A stretch of 64,000 bases of DNA from Euzebya sp. (GTDB taxonomy: Bacteria; Actinomycetota; Nitriliruptoria; Euzebyales; Euzebyaceae): the NCBI RefSeq assembly GCF_964222135.1, contig NZ_CAXQBR010000003.1, positions 1 through 64,000 of the forward strand. The letters run 5' to 3'. The notes beneath the pieces were generated by a model that was not told where the DNA came from, did not search any database, and saw only the letters and a program-made list of their open reading frames with translations. This document shows positions 16,126 to 25,659 of this stretch, one piece after another. The translations under genes and the position numbers were made by a program. Within the stretch, counting starts at the first letter, position 1. Every line of letters begins with the position of its first letter.

Positions 16126-16165
16126 AAGCTTCCGCAACGACGCGCACAACCACTTCGGAAGGCTT
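16126..16165. promoter_or_regulatory. Operator-like inverted repeat between galK and the DeoR regulator
   Basis: AAGCTTCCG (16126-16134) and CGGAAGGCTT (16156-16165) form an inverted repeat with one inserted G, spaced by 21 bases. It lies in the 74-base divergent intergenic region, ending 5 bases before the regulator's GTG. It is a likely binding region for the DeoR-type protein, allowing autoregulation and control of galK. Confidence 0.45.
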
Positions 16166-16170
16166 GCGGG

Positions 16171-17019
16171 GTGCCCACCACGACGACCGGTCACGCGGCT
16201 GACGACCCGATCCCCGCCCGGGTCCGGCGCGACCGCACCATCGACCTGCTCCGCGATCGCGAGTTCGTCCGCGTCACCGACCTGGCGGAGGCGTTCGGGG
16301 TCAGCGAGGTGACCGTCCGCGGCGACCTCGACCACCTCGAGGACCGGGGCCTCCTCAAGCGGGTGCGGGGCGGCGCGGTACCGCGCCACATGGCCGAGCC
16401 GGAGCGGACCTTCGAGGAGACCGCCGCGACCGCGAAGGCGCAGAAGCGGGTCATCGCCCGCCGGGCGGCCGAGCTGGTGCAGCCGGGCGACGCGGTCATC
16501 CTCGACGTGGGGACCACCACGACGGCGATCGCCGGCGAGCTCGCCGCCCGCGCCGACCTCTCCGACGTCAGCGTGTTCACGTCGTCGATCACGATCGCGC
16601 TGGCGCTCGAGGCCGCGCACCCGCGGATCAGCGTGGTGGTGACCGGCGGGACGCTCAGACCGAAGCAGCACTCCCTGGTCGAGCCGATGGCGGGCCTCGT
16701 CTTCAGCCACATCCACGCCCGCCTCGCCTTCATCGGCTGCAACGGCGTCGACGTGGCCGCCGGCATCACCAACGTCAACCTCCCCGAGAGCGACGTGAAG
16801 CGCCTGATGATCCGGGCCGCCGCCACCCGCGTGGTGGTCGCCGACGCCGCCAAGCTCGGCCAGGTGGCCCTCGCCAAGGTCTGCGACCTCGAGGAGGTCG
16901 ACGTGCTGATCACCGACGACGGGGCCGACCCCGAGGCGTTGGCGGACCTCCGCGAGACCGGCCTCGACGTGCAGCTGGCCCCGCTGCGCGGACCCCTGAC
17001 CGCGGAGGGTCGGACGTGA
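16171..17019 (+). CDS. DeoR/GlpR-family sugar-responsive repressor
   Basis: A 282-residue regulator. The N-terminal winged helix (about 15-75) has the DeoR motif FVRVTDLAEAFGVSEVTVRG and DLDHLEDRGLLKRVRGGA. The C-terminal DeoRC sensor domain (about 90-250) has DVGTTTTAIA, VVTGGTLR, FIGCNGVD and VVADAAKLG, a phosphosugar-binding fold. It starts at GTG 16171. It is followed with a GTGA overlap by the alpha-galactosidase gene, so it heads the galactoside operon. The inducer is likely galactose-1-phosphate or a related sugar phosphate. Confidence 0.9.
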   Translation: MPTTTTGHAADDPIPARVRRDRTIDLLRDREFVRVTDLAEAFGVSEVTVRGDLDHLEDRGLLKRVRGGAVPRHMAEPERTFEETAATAKAQKRVIARRAAELVQPGDAVILDVGTTTTAIAGELAARADLSDVSVFTSSITIALALEAAHPRISVVVTGGTLRPKQHSLVEPMAGLVFSHIHARLAFIGCNGVDVAAGITNVNLPESDVKRLMIRAAATRVVVADAAKLGQVALAKVCDLEEVDVLITDDGADPEALADLRETGLDVQLAPLRGPLTAEGRT

Positions 17020-18440
17020 CCGCCGGGACCTTCCACGACGTCGCCGAGATCGCCTGCGACCCCGCCCGGACGCTCGTCTACGAGCACGGCTGGCAGTCCT
17101 GGAGCCCCGCCGGCGTGCACCGCGCGGACCGCACCAGCCCCCGCCCTGCCCGGGACCGCTGGCAGGTGATGGCCTACCGGCCCGAGACGCCGGCGCCGCC
17201 GACCGGCGTGCAGTCCGAGGGGCTCCTCGCCGTGCAGGCCGACGGGGTCGGTCCGACCACGCTGGTGGCCACCCCCGACCCGCACCGGGCGGTCCCCTCG
17301 ATCCGGACGACCGCGCTCGCCGACCGGGTCGTGGTCAGCGCCGACGGGCCCGTCGACGTCCGCACCGTCGACGAGCCGATCCCCGCCGCGCTGGCCGCCT
17401 GGGCGGACGAGATCGCGGCCCGGCTGGGGATCTCCACCGCGCCCCAGCCGCCGGGCTGGTGCTCGTGGTACTGCCACGGCCCGCGGGTCACCGCGGCCGA
17501 CGTGGCGGCTGCCGTGGACACCGCCGTCGCCGCGGACCTGCCGATCGAGGTCGTGCAGGTCGACGACGGCTACCAGGCCGAGATCGGCGACTGGCTCGAC
17601 CGGCGCACCCCCGCCTTCGACGAGCCGCTCCACACCCTCACCGCCCGCATCGCCGCCGCCGGCATGCAGTCGGGCATCTGGACCGCGCCGCTGTGCGTCG
17701 GGACCGGGTCGGCGCTCGCGCGGGCACACCCGGACGGGCTGGTCGGCGGCGCGCGCGCGAGCGACCCCCCGTGGGGGCAGCCCATCCGGGGGCGCGACGT
17801 CACGCACCCCGCCGCGGCGGCCCACCTGGTCGAGGTCTTCGCGACCCTGCGCCGCTGGGGGTTCAGCTACCACAAGATCGACTTCATCTACGCCGGCGCC
17901 CTGCCGGGCCGTCGCCACGCCGACTGCACACCCCTCGACGCCTACGCCGAGGCGCTCCGGCTGATCCGCCACGGGCTCGAGGAGGGCGGTGGCGCCGCGA
18001 CCCTCCTCGGCTGCGGTGCCCCGCTGCTGCCGAGCATCGGCGCCGTCGACGCCATGCGCGTCTCCCCGGACGTCGACCCGCGCTGGGACCCGCCCGACGG
18101 GGACGTGTCCCAGCCCTCCATGCACGGGGCGCTGCTCGCCGGTCGGGCGCGGGCGTGGCAGCACGGCCGGCTGTGGGTCAACGACCCCGACTGCATCCTC
18201 GTGCGGCCCGAGGTCGCGCACCGGGAGGCCTGGGCCGGCTACCTCGACGCCCTCGACGGCCTCGCGGTGTCGAGCGACGCGCTCGACGCCCTCGACGACC
18301 GCGGCCTCGCGCTGACCCGTCGGCTGCTGCGCCCCTCAGGTCCCGGTCCCGCACCGACCTGGCGACCCGATCCCGATGACGCCGCCGGTGGCCGCCTGGA
18401 CGGCGAGCCCGCCGCGCCCGCCGGCAGCGGGACGCCCTGA
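17016..18440 (+). CDS. Alpha-galactosidase, GH36/GH-D type
   Basis: A 474-residue intracellular glycoside hydrolase without signal peptide. It has YEHGWQSWSP near the N-terminus and PPGWCSWYCHGPRVTAADV at the start of the TIM barrel. EVVQVDDGYQ follows, then the nucleophile Asp in YHKIDFIYAG and the acid/base Asp in MRVSPDVDPRW. WVNDPDCILVR follows. These are GH36-type signatures, indicating release of terminal alpha-galactose from melibiose- or raffinose-like sugars. It is shorter than the usual 700-residue GH36 because the N-terminal beta-sandwich is reduced. The GTG start overlaps the regulator stop, and its TGA overlaps the next ATG. Confidence 0.87.
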   Translation: MTAGTFHDVAEIACDPARTLVYEHGWQSWSPAGVHRADRTSPRPARDRWQVMAYRPETPAPPTGVQSEGLLAVQADGVGPTTLVATPDPHRAVPSIRTTALADRVVVSADGPVDVRTVDEPIPAALAAWADEIAARLGISTAPQPPGWCSWYCHGPRVTAADVAAAVDTAVAADLPIEVVQVDDGYQAEIGDWLDRRTPAFDEPLHTLTARIAAAGMQSGIWTAPLCVGTGSALARAHPDGLVGGARASDPPWGQPIRGRDVTHPAAAAHLVEVFATLRRWGFSYHKIDFIYAGALPGRRHADCTPLDAYAEALRLIRHGLEEGGGAATLLGCGAPLLPSIGAVDAMRVSPDVDPRWDPPDGDVSQPSMHGALLAGRARAWQHGRLWVNDPDCILVRPEVAHREAWAGYLDALDGLAVSSDALDALDDRGLALTRRLLRPSGPGPAPTWRPDPDDAAGGRLDGEPAAPAGSGTP

Positions 18441-20236
18441 TGCGCCTCGGCGTCTGCTGGTACCCCGAGCAGTGGCCCGAGACGGACTGGGCGGACGACG
18501 TCGCCCGCATGGCCGAGCTCGGGCTCGAGCTGGTCCGCGTCGGCGAGTTCGCCTGGTCGCGGATGGAGCCGCGACGCGGCGCCTGGGACCTCGGGTGGCT
18601 CGACCGGGCCATCGCCCTCGTCGCCGACGCCGGCATGCGCGTCGTCCTCGGCATCCCCACCGCCACCCCGCCGGTGTGGCTGCTCCGCGAGCGCCCCGAC
18701 ATCCGCCTCGTCGGCCCCGACGGGCGGGTCCGCCCCTACGGCAGCCGGCGCCACACCTGCCCGACCAGCCCCGCCTACCGCGAGGAGTCCGCCCGCGTGG
18801 CCGAGGTCCTCGCCGACCGGTACGCGGGCCACCCCGCGGTCGAGGCCTGGCAGATCGACAACGAGCCCGGCAACCACGACTCCGCCCGCTGCTGGTGCGA
18901 CGGCTGCCAGGACGCCTTCCGCGGGTGGCTGGCCGACCGCCACGGCGACGTCGAGGACATCAACGCGGCGTGGGGCACGGCCTTCTGGTCGATGACGTAC
19001 CCGGACCTCGACGCCGTCGAGCTGCCCGCGCCCACCATGACCGCCCACAACCCCTCCCTCGAGGTGGCGCACCGCCGCTTCGCCTCCGCCCAGGTCGTCG
19101 ACGGGCTCGCGGCCCTGCGCGACGTCGTGCTCGCCGTGGACCCGATGGCGGTGACGTTCACGAACCTCTACATGGGCGACCTCGACATCGACGCCCAGGC
19201 CGTCCACCGCCTCCACGGGCTCGGGGCCATCGACAGCTACCCCCACGGCGTCGCCGGCCCCGAGGAGGTCGCCTTCGGCCTCGACCTGGCCCGCGGGGCG
19301 GCCCTGCCGCCCGACGCCGGCGCAGCCCACCGCGGCGGGCGCGCGTGGGTGGTCGAGCAGCAACCCGGGGCCATCAACTGGACCGGCGACAACCCCGCGG
19401 TCGCGCCCGGTCAGGTGGGGGACTGGATCGCCCAGGCCGCTCGGCACGGCATCGAGGCGCTGCTGGTGTTCCGCTGGCGGATGGCCCGTGCCGGACAGGA
19501 GCAGCACCACGCGGCCCTGCTGACCCACGACCGTCGCGACACCCCCGCCTGCGCGGAGGTGCGGGCGGCCGCGCAGGCCCTCGCCGCCGACCCGCCCGGG
19601 CGGCCCCCCGCCACCGCCGCGGTGGTGGTCGACTACGGCGACGCCTGGATCCTCGACGTCGTCCCCCAGGTCACCGGTGCGGACCACCGGCGCCTCGCCG
19701 TCGCCGCCCACGCGGCACTGCGGGCGGCAGGCCACGTGGTCGACGTGGTCCCGGCCGATGCGGACCTGACCGGCTACGCCGTGGTGGCGCTCCCGGCCCT
19801 CCACCAGGTGACCGCGGACCGGCTCCGGCGCGTCGAGGCCGCCCTGGACGCCGGGGTGCTCGTGCTGGTGGGCGCCCGCTCGCTGGTCCGCGACCCCGAG
19901 GTCGTGTGGGTCGACGTCCCGACGCCGGCGGGTCTCACCGACCGGCTCGGCGCCCACGTCGTCCACGCCGGCAGCCCGGGCGGCTGGCCGCGCGGAGGAC
20001 CGCCGTCCGCCGTCGCCGTCCGCGGCGAGGTGGTGCCGGCCGGTCCGTGGATCGAGGCGCTGGCGCTCGACGACCCCGCGCCGGGCCGCACGGGACCGGA
20101 GGTGGTCGGCGTCGCCGTCGGCGGCCCGCTGGACGGCGCCCCGGTCGCGGTGCGCCGCGGGGGACTGGTGCACGTCGGGGCCACCTCGGTCGAGGCGTGG
20201 ACGGCGGTGCTGCGACACGTCGGGGCAGCCCGTTGA
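18440..20236 (+). CDS. Beta-galactosidase, GH42
   Basis: A 598-residue cytoplasmic enzyme hydrolysing terminal beta-galactosides. It has the GH42 N-terminus RLGVCWYPEQWPE, an acid/base Glu in WQIDNEPGNHD and a nucleophile Glu in AWVVEQQPGAINW. The structural zinc cysteines are RRHTCPTS and RCWCDGCQ. The C-terminal trimerisation and beta domains (about 390-598) are of normal length. It is translationally coupled to the alpha-galactosidase (TGATG overlap), so alpha- and beta-linked galactosides are handled together. Confidence 0.92.
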   Translation: MRLGVCWYPEQWPETDWADDVARMAELGLELVRVGEFAWSRMEPRRGAWDLGWLDRAIALVADAGMRVVLGIPTATPPVWLLRERPDIRLVGPDGRVRPYGSRRHTCPTSPAYREESARVAEVLADRYAGHPAVEAWQIDNEPGNHDSARCWCDGCQDAFRGWLADRHGDVEDINAAWGTAFWSMTYPDLDAVELPAPTMTAHNPSLEVAHRRFASAQVVDGLAALRDVVLAVDPMAVTFTNLYMGDLDIDAQAVHRLHGLGAIDSYPHGVAGPEEVAFGLDLARGAALPPDAGAAHRGGRAWVVEQQPGAINWTGDNPAVAPGQVGDWIAQAARHGIEALLVFRWRMARAGQEQHHAALLTHDRRDTPACAEVRAAAQALAADPPGRPPATAAVVVDYGDAWILDVVPQVTGADHRRLAVAAHAALRAAGHVVDVVPADADLTGYAVVALPALHQVTADRLRRVEAALDAGVLVLVGARSLVRDPEVVWVDVPTPAGLTDRLGAHVVHAGSPGGWPRGGPPSAVAVRGEVVPAGPWIEALALDDPAPGRTGPEVVGVAVGGPLDGAPVAVRRGGLVHVGATSVEAWTAVLRHVGAAR

Positions 20237-20256
20237 CACGGTGAGTCACACATGGA

Positions 20257-20314
20257 CTTTCGTAGTCCTCTGGTCCGAAAGTTCTTGACAAGTTTCCGAA
20301 ACCTCCGGTAGATC
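20257..20314 (+). promoter_or_regulatory. Promoter and operators of the galT-transporter operon
   Basis: TTGACA (20285-20290) and TAGATC (20309-20314) are spaced by 18, giving a clear sigma-70-type promoter. The predicted start is a few bases before the galT ATG (20325). The spacer contains a perfect palindrome GTTTC-C-GAAAC (20292-20302), and just upstream CTTTCG (20257-20262) and CGAAAG (20276-20281) form a second inverted repeat. Repressor binding there would block polymerase. The DeoR-type protein upstream is the likely regulator. Confidence 0.65.
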
Positions 20315-20324
20315 TTCACCGCAG

Positions 20325-21518
20325 ATGGAGGAGAACGTCGCGCGGCACGACCTGCGCCACACGGACGGCCGGTGGCTGCGGGTCTACGGGACCCCGCCGC
20401 CACCTGACGTCGACATCGACGCCGCGCTCGCGCACCACGTCCCCGCCGCCGCCTCCGGCATCCACCAGCGCTACAACGCACTCCGCGACACCTGGGTGGC
20501 GGTGTCCCCCGCACGCAACGAGCGGCCGCACGCACCCGCCGTCGATCCGCTCCCCGCCGGCTGCCCGCTCTGCCCCGGCGGGCCGGAGGTCCCCTTCGAC
20601 TACGACGCCGCGGTCTTCGACAACCGCTTCCCCTCGTTCTCGGTCGCGCCCCCGACCCCGCCCTCCGCGCCGGCCATCCCGGGCATCGGGTCGCTCGCCG
20701 ACGCCGCCCGCGGGCGCTGCGAGGTCGTGCTCTACACCTCGCGGCACGAGGGCTCCCTCGCCACGCTCACCGACGCGGAGCTCGCCCGGGTGATCGCCAT
20801 CTGGGCGGACCGGTCCGATGAGCTGTGGGCGGATCCCACCCACCGGGTCGTGATGATCTTCGAGAACCGCGGTGAGGCCGTCGGCGCCACCCTCAGCCAC
20901 CCGCACGGCCAGATCTACGCCCTGGACCGCATCCCGCCGGCCGTGGCCCAGCGGACCGCCGCGCTCCGGGCGCACCGGACGCGGACCGGGTCGTCGCTGT
21001 CCCAGGCGGTCGTCGACGCCGACGTGGGCAGCGACCGGTGCCTCTACGTCGACGACGACTTCGTGGCCGCCGTCCCCTACGCGCCGGACTGGCCGTTCGA
21101 GGTGCACGTCCGCGCCCGCCGCGAGGGGGTCCGGCGGCTGGGTGACCTGACGGCGGAGGAGCAGGTCAGCCTCGCCCTGGCGCTCCGCGCCGTCGTGACC
21201 GCCTACGACCAGGTCCACGACCGGCCGATGGCGTACCTGATGGCGTGCCACGAGGCACCGGCCGACCCGACCGGCGCGCCCGTCGCCGACCACCGGCTCG
21301 CCATCGAGTTCCTGCCCCCGCACCGCTCGGCGGAGAAGCTCAAGGTCCGCGCGAGCGTCGAGACCGCCCTCGGCGTCTTCATCAACGACACGTCGCCGGA
21401 GGACTCCGCCGCGCTGCTCCGCACCGCCGCACCGCGCCTCACCGATGCCGACCGCGCCGCGATCCCGCGCGTGCGCCTGACCACCCCCGCACCCGAGCAG
21501 CCGATCAACCGGGCCTGA
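20325..21518 (+). CDS. galT: Galactose-1-phosphate uridylyltransferase
   Basis: A 397-residue HIT-superfamily enzyme that exchanges UMP between UDP-glucose and galactose-1-phosphate. The active-site motif is [13 protein letters not shown], with the catalytic His in HPHGQ. Metal-binding cysteines are in CPLC, and FDNRFPSFS and the late [20 protein letters not shown] are also typical. It heads a new transcription unit with its own promoter. The -10 lies so close to the ATG that the mRNA is nearly leaderless. galE is not in the window. Confidence 0.94.
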   Translation: MEENVARHDLRHTDGRWLRVYGTPPPPDVDIDAALAHHVPAAASGIHQRYNALRDTWVAVSPARNERPHAPAVDPLPAGCPLCPGGPEVPFDYDAAVFDNRFPSFSVAPPTPPSAPAIPGIGSLADAARGRCEVVLYTSRHEGSLATLTDAELARVIAIWADRSDELWADPTHRVVMIFENRGEAVGATLSHPHGQIYALDRIPPAVAQRTAALRAHRTRTGSSLSQAVVDADVGSDRCLYVDDDFVAAVPYAPDWPFEVHVRARREGVRRLGDLTAEEQVSLALALRAVVTAYDQVHDRPMAYLMACHEAPADPTGAPVADHRLAIEFLPPHRSAEKLKVRASVETALGVFINDTSPEDSAALLRTAAPRLTDADRAAIPRVRLTTPAPEQPINRA

Positions 21519-21564
21519 GGGCCTGCGCCGGTCCGGACGGGCCGGCGGACGAGGAGGGAGACAG

Positions 21565-22968
21565 ATGAGCCGATACCGCACCGCCGCAGCGCTGCTGCTG
21601 GCACTGGTCGTGCTGGCCGCCGCGTGCGGCCAGGAGGTCGAGGACCCGCCCGAGGACGCCGCCGCAGGCGCATCCGAGGACGCCGCGGGTGACGAGGCCG
21701 CGGGTGACGAGCCCACCGAGGAGGACGAGGCCGACGCGGCTCCCGACGCGGGCGGGGACGGCGAGGAGATCACACTCCGTTGGCGGACCCGACCGGACAA
21801 CCAGGCCGAGATCGACGTGTACTCCGAGGTGAGCCAGACCATCGACGAGGGATGGGACGCGGCGACCCTGGAGTACGAGCCGGGCGGGTCGGAGACGTCG
21901 TCCTACCAGGACGTGCTCCGCACCGAGCTCGCCGCCGGCACCGCCCCGGACGTGTTCTGGATCCCCGGCACCGACATCGCCGACTTCGCCACCCGCGGAC
22001 TGATCATGGACCTGCGGGACCTGGCCGGTTCGAGCGACGCCTACGCCGGCGACGACGCGTACTCCGCCGAGGTGATGGAGCTCCTGACGGTCAACCCCGA
22101 CGGCGGCGACGCGGCCCTCTGGGGGCTGCCGCGCGACGTGTCCACCTTCGCGCTGTACCTGAACCTGGACCTGATCGCCGAGGCCGGCGCGGATGACCCC
22201 CGCGAGCTGGCCGAGGCCGGTGAGTGGGACTGGACGGCCTTCCGGGAGGTGGCCGAGGCGGTCACGGCCCTCGACGACCAGATCTACGGGTTCGGCATGA
22301 ACAACTGGTGGGCCAACCCGGGCTACTGGATCAACGCCGCCGGCGGGTCCTTCTTCACCGAGGACCGCACGGCCTGCGCCGTCGACTCGCCCGAGGCCGT
22401 CGAGGGGCTCGAGTTCATGACGCAGCTCTACCAGGACGGGTTGGCGGTCCCCTACGGCGAGGACGCCGAGCCGCCGTTCCTCGCCGGCCAGGTCGGCATG
22501 TTCATGAACGGCCGGTGGGCGACGCCGGGGACCCGGTCGTCGGCGACGTTCGACTGGGACGTCGTCAAGCTGCCCGACGGGCCCGGCGGCCCCTCCAACT
22601 GGCTGTTCTGGGGCGCGTACGTCGTCAACGCCGACACCGAGCACCCCGACGAGGCCTTCGAGCTGGTCACCCGCCTGACCTCCCCGGAGGTGCAGGGGAC
22701 GATCGCCGAGCTCGGCGCCAACATCCCCTCGCGCACCGACGACCCGGAGGTCATCGACACCTTCCTGACCTTCACGCCGCCGGAGAACAACCAGGCGTTC
22801 ATCGACGGCATCAGCGAGGACCCCGTCGCCGAGGGACCGCTGTGGGACGGCGACTGGCCCGCGTTCGACGCCGCACTGGCCCCCCAGATCGAGGCGCTGG
22901 TCGCCGGGGACCTGTCGCTCGAGGAGTTCCAGGCGACCGCCTGCGACCCGCTCGATGCGACCTTCTAG
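21565..22968 (+). CDS. Sugar ABC transporter, substrate-binding lipoprotein
   Basis: A 467-residue family-1 extracellular solute-binding protein. The signal peptide ends in the lipobox LAAAC (Cys21). An acidic Glu/Asp/Ala linker (about 25-65) follows, then the binding domain with TAPDVFWIPGTDIADF, GLPRDVSTFALYLNLDL and MFMNGRWATPG. It delivers a sugar, most likely a galactoside given the neighbours, to the two permeases that follow. The ribosome-binding site is GGAGGGAGAC just before the ATG. Confidence 0.9.
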   Translation: MSRYRTAAALLLALVVLAAACGQEVEDPPEDAAAGASEDAAGDEAAGDEPTEEDEADAAPDAGGDGEEITLRWRTRPDNQAEIDVYSEVSQTIDEGWDAATLEYEPGGSETSSYQDVLRTELAAGTAPDVFWIPGTDIADFATRGLIMDLRDLAGSSDAYAGDDAYSAEVMELLTVNPDGGDAALWGLPRDVSTFALYLNLDLIAEAGADDPRELAEAGEWDWTAFREVAEAVTALDDQIYGFGMNNWWANPGYWINAAGGSFFTEDRTACAVDSPEAVEGLEFMTQLYQDGLAVPYGEDAEPPFLAGQVGMFMNGRWATPGTRSSATFDWDVVKLPDGPGGPSNWLFWGAYVVNADTEHPDEAFELVTRLTSPEVQGTIAELGANIPSRTDDPEVIDTFLTFTPPENNQAFIDGISEDPVAEGPLWDGDWPAFDAALAPQIEALVAGDLSLEEFQATACDPLDATF

Positions 22969-22995
22969 CCTCCACGACGACCCACCCGGACGTCC

Positions 22996-24636
22996 ATGAC
23001 CGCCACGACCGCGTCGCAGGTGCTGGCCCGAACCCTGCCAGCGCCGCGCTGGGTGGCCATCCTCATCGGATGGCACCTCGCGCACGGCGTCGCGGCCGTG
23101 GCGGCCGCGGTGGCGGTCACCGCCGGGTCGACCGTCACGGGCGGCCCGGCGGCAGGCGTGCTGACCGCCCTGTCGGCCGTCGTCATCGGCGACCTGGTCG
23201 CGGTGATCGGCCTGGCGCGCCGCCGCCAGGCCGGGATGGTCGCCGCGGTGGTCGTCGACTACCTCACCTTCGTCGCGGCGACGGCTGCCCTGCTGCAGGT
23301 CACCGACGTGCTCACCGGGCTCGACGCGCTCGGCGGGTCCTTCGCCCGCGGCGTGCCGTTCGGCGCGCTGGCCGTCGTCGCGTACGCGGCCACCACCTGG
23401 GAGCGGACGCGCGCCGTCGCGCGCTGGGTCGCCGTGACGGCGGTCGGCGCGATGCTCATCGCGGTCGGGGCGCTCCCCGGCCTCGTGACCTTCGCCGGGC
23501 GGGTGGCGACCCCGACGGGCCTCGGCCTCCTCACCCTGGCGGCGGTCAGCGCCCTGGCGGCGGTGCGGACCCGGCACGCCGACGTCGCCCGGCACCTCGG
23601 CGCCACGACGCGGGGCGACGACGCCCTGGCGGGGCTGCTGTTCGTCAGCCCGAACCTGCTCGGGTTCCTCGCGTTCTTCGCAGGTCCCCTGCTGTTCAGC
23701 CTGTGGATGAGCCTGAACGAGTGGGACGCGTTCGCCGAACCGGTGTTCCTCGGGCTCGACAACTACGTCCGCATCGTGTCGCTGACCGTGGCCACGGTGG
23801 GGGAGGGGCAGCGGGCCGCCGACGTCCTGCTCGACGGGTACGCCGAGGTTCTCCGGATCGGCGACATCGTCGTCGGCGCCCAGGACCCCCTGTTCTGGAC
23901 GTCGATCCGGAACATCCTCGTCTTCGCCGCCCTCGCACTGCCGCTGTCGGTGATCCCCGCCCTCTTCCTCGCCAGCCTGCTCAACTCCGACGCGCCGGGC
24001 ATCAAGGCCTTCCGCGCCCTGTACTTCGTGCCGTCCATCGCCGGCGTGGTGGCCGTCGCGTTGATCTGGCGGCAGCTGTTCAACGCGACGGTGGGCTGGG
24101 TCAACCACCTGCTCGACGTCGCCGCGCGGGCGTGGAGCGCCATCCCGCTGCTCCCCGACGTGGCGGCCGGCCAGCCGCAGTGGCTGAGCGACGACGGGCT
24201 GGCCATGATCAGCCTCGTCATCGTCTTCGCGTGGCAGTACACCGGCTTCAACACCGTGCTGTTCCTCGCCGGGCTGCAGTCGATCGACCGGACCCTGCAC
24301 GAGGCGGCGATGATCGACGGCGCCACCCGCTGGCAGCGGTTCCGCCACATCACCCTGCCCCAGCTCGCACCCACCACCTTCTTCGTGGTGGCCTCGACCG
24401 GCATCCTCGCGCTGCAGCTCTTCGGCGAGGCGGTCGTGCTGTTCCCGACCTACACCCCGATCGGGGCCGGGCCGCAGAACGCGACCCTGACACCGGTCGT
24501 CTACCTCTACGACCAGGGCTTCCGACGGTTCAGCCAGGGCTACGCCTCCGCGGTCGCCTGGGTGCTGTTCCTGCTGATCTTCGCGTTCACGTTCGTGCAG
24601 TTCCGCCGTCAGCGCGCCGACGTGGAGGGTGCGTGA
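22996..24636 (+). CDS. Sugar ABC transporter permease (MalF-like) with an unusual N-terminal membrane extension
   Basis: A 546-residue integral membrane protein. The last 330 residues are a typical MalF/UgpA-type permease with LLFVSPNLLGFLAFFAGPLL and the ATPase-docking EAA loop EAAMIDGATRWQRFRHITLP. The first about 205 residues add roughly five or six extra hydrophobic segments ending at VRTRHADVARHLGATTRGDD, a module not found in ordinary 300-residue permeases of this family. The function of the extension is unknown. The stop overlaps the next start (TGATG). Confidence 0.88.
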   Translation: MTATTASQVLARTLPAPRWVAILIGWHLAHGVAAVAAAVAVTAGSTVTGGPAAGVLTALSAVVIGDLVAVIGLARRRQAGMVAAVVVDYLTFVAATAALLQVTDVLTGLDALGGSFARGVPFGALAVVAYAATTWERTRAVARWVAVTAVGAMLIAVGALPGLVTFAGRVATPTGLGLLTLAAVSALAAVRTRHADVARHLGATTRGDDALAGLLFVSPNLLGFLAFFAGPLLFSLWMSLNEWDAFAEPVFLGLDNYVRIVSLTVATVGEGQRAADVLLDGYAEVLRIGDIVVGAQDPLFWTSIRNILVFAALALPLSVIPALFLASLLNSDAPGIKAFRALYFVPSIAGVVAVALIWRQLFNATVGWVNHLLDVAARAWSAIPLLPDVAAGQPQWLSDDGLAMISLVIVFAWQYTGFNTVLFLAGLQSIDRTLHEAAMIDGATRWQRFRHITLPQLAPTTFFVVASTGILALQLFGEAVVLFPTYTPIGAGPQNATLTPVVYLYDQGFRRFSQGYASAVAWVLFLLIFAFTFVQFRRQRADVEGA

Positions 24637-25640
24637 TGCGGCCCGTCAGCGGCTGGCGCCGCATCGGCCTGTACGTCGTGCTGACCCTCGTCGGGCTGGT
24701 GATGCTGTTCCCGTTCGCCGTGGTCGCGGGGTCGTCGCTGAAGGCGCGCGACGACATCTTCCGCTACCCCCCGCGGATCCTGCCGCACGCCCAGGCCACG
24801 GCCGAGGTCGGCGGTGATGAGGTCCCGCTGTTCCGCATCGACGGCGAGGTCCGCGGGCTGGTGGAGGGGATCGGCGGCGGCGAGGGGCGCTTCGCGCTCC
24901 CCGACGACCCGGCGGACACCGTCACCGCGACGATCCGCACCGCCGAGGAGGTGGAGGACGTGACCGCGCGGCCGGCCAACTACACCGAGGTCCTCGACCA
25001 GCAGGCGCTCGGCCGGTCGCTGTCGAACACGGTGCTGGTCACCGTCCTCGTGGTCGTGGGGACGGTGCTGACGTCCCTGCTGGGCGGCTACGCGTTCGCG
25101 CGGATCCGCTTCCCCGGCCGCGACGCGCTGTTCCTCGTCTACATCGGCTCGATCATGGTGCCGTTCGTGATCCTGATCGTGCCGCTGTACCAGGTGATGG
25201 TGGCGCTCGGCTGGGTGGACTCGCTGGCGGCCCTCGTCTTCCCGTTCGTGTTCAACGCCTACGGGACGTTCCTGATCCGGCAGTTCTTCGTCTCCATCCC
25301 GGTGGAGCTCGAGGAGGCGGCGGTCATCGACGGGGCCAGCCGCTGGACGATCCTCTGGCGCATCTTCGTGCCGCTGTCCACCCCGGCGATCGCGACGCTC
25401 GCCACGTTCATGTTCCTCTACGCCTGGAACAGCTTCGTGTGGCCGTTCATCGTCATCAACGCCGGCAACACCGAGAACCACGTGCTGACCCTGTCCCTCC
25501 AGCAGCTCGGCGGCCGCGCGGCGGACACGCCGAACCTGATCTTCGCGGGCGTCATGATCGCCATCGCGGTGCCCGTCACCGTGTTCGTGCTGGCCCAGCG
25601 CTACTTCGTGGAGAACGTCGCCACCAGCGGCATCAAGTGA
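24636..25640 (+). CDS. Sugar ABC transporter permease (MalG-like)
   Basis: A 334-residue MalG/UgpE-type permease with the EAA loop LEEAAVIDGASRWTILWRIF and the C-terminal RYFVENVATSGIK ending. Between helix 1 and helix 2 it carries an insert of about 80 residues (about 45-125), probably outside the membrane, absent from short MalG proteins. It completes the importer together with the two preceding genes. No ATPase gene follows, so a shared MsiK-type ATPase encoded elsewhere is presumably used. Confidence 0.9.
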   Translation: MRPVSGWRRIGLYVVLTLVGLVMLFPFAVVAGSSLKARDDIFRYPPRILPHAQATAEVGGDEVPLFRIDGEVRGLVEGIGGGEGRFALPDDPADTVTATIRTAEEVEDVTARPANYTEVLDQQALGRSLSNTVLVTVLVVVGTVLTSLLGGYAFARIRFPGRDALFLVYIGSIMVPFVILIVPLYQVMVALGWVDSLAALVFPFVFNAYGTFLIRQFFVSIPVELEEAAVIDGASRWTILWRIFVPLSTPAIATLATFMFLYAWNSFVWPFIVINAGNTENHVLTLSLQQLGGRAADTPNLIFAGVMIAIAVPVTVFVLAQRYFVENVATSGIK

Positions 25641-25659
25641 CGCCCGGACCGCGGCCCGG

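Noticed and set aside
21505-24348. A 947-codon minus-strand frame opposite the sugar transporter genes
   Set aside because: Shadow of three well-supported plus-strand genes; low-complexity composition and no domain.
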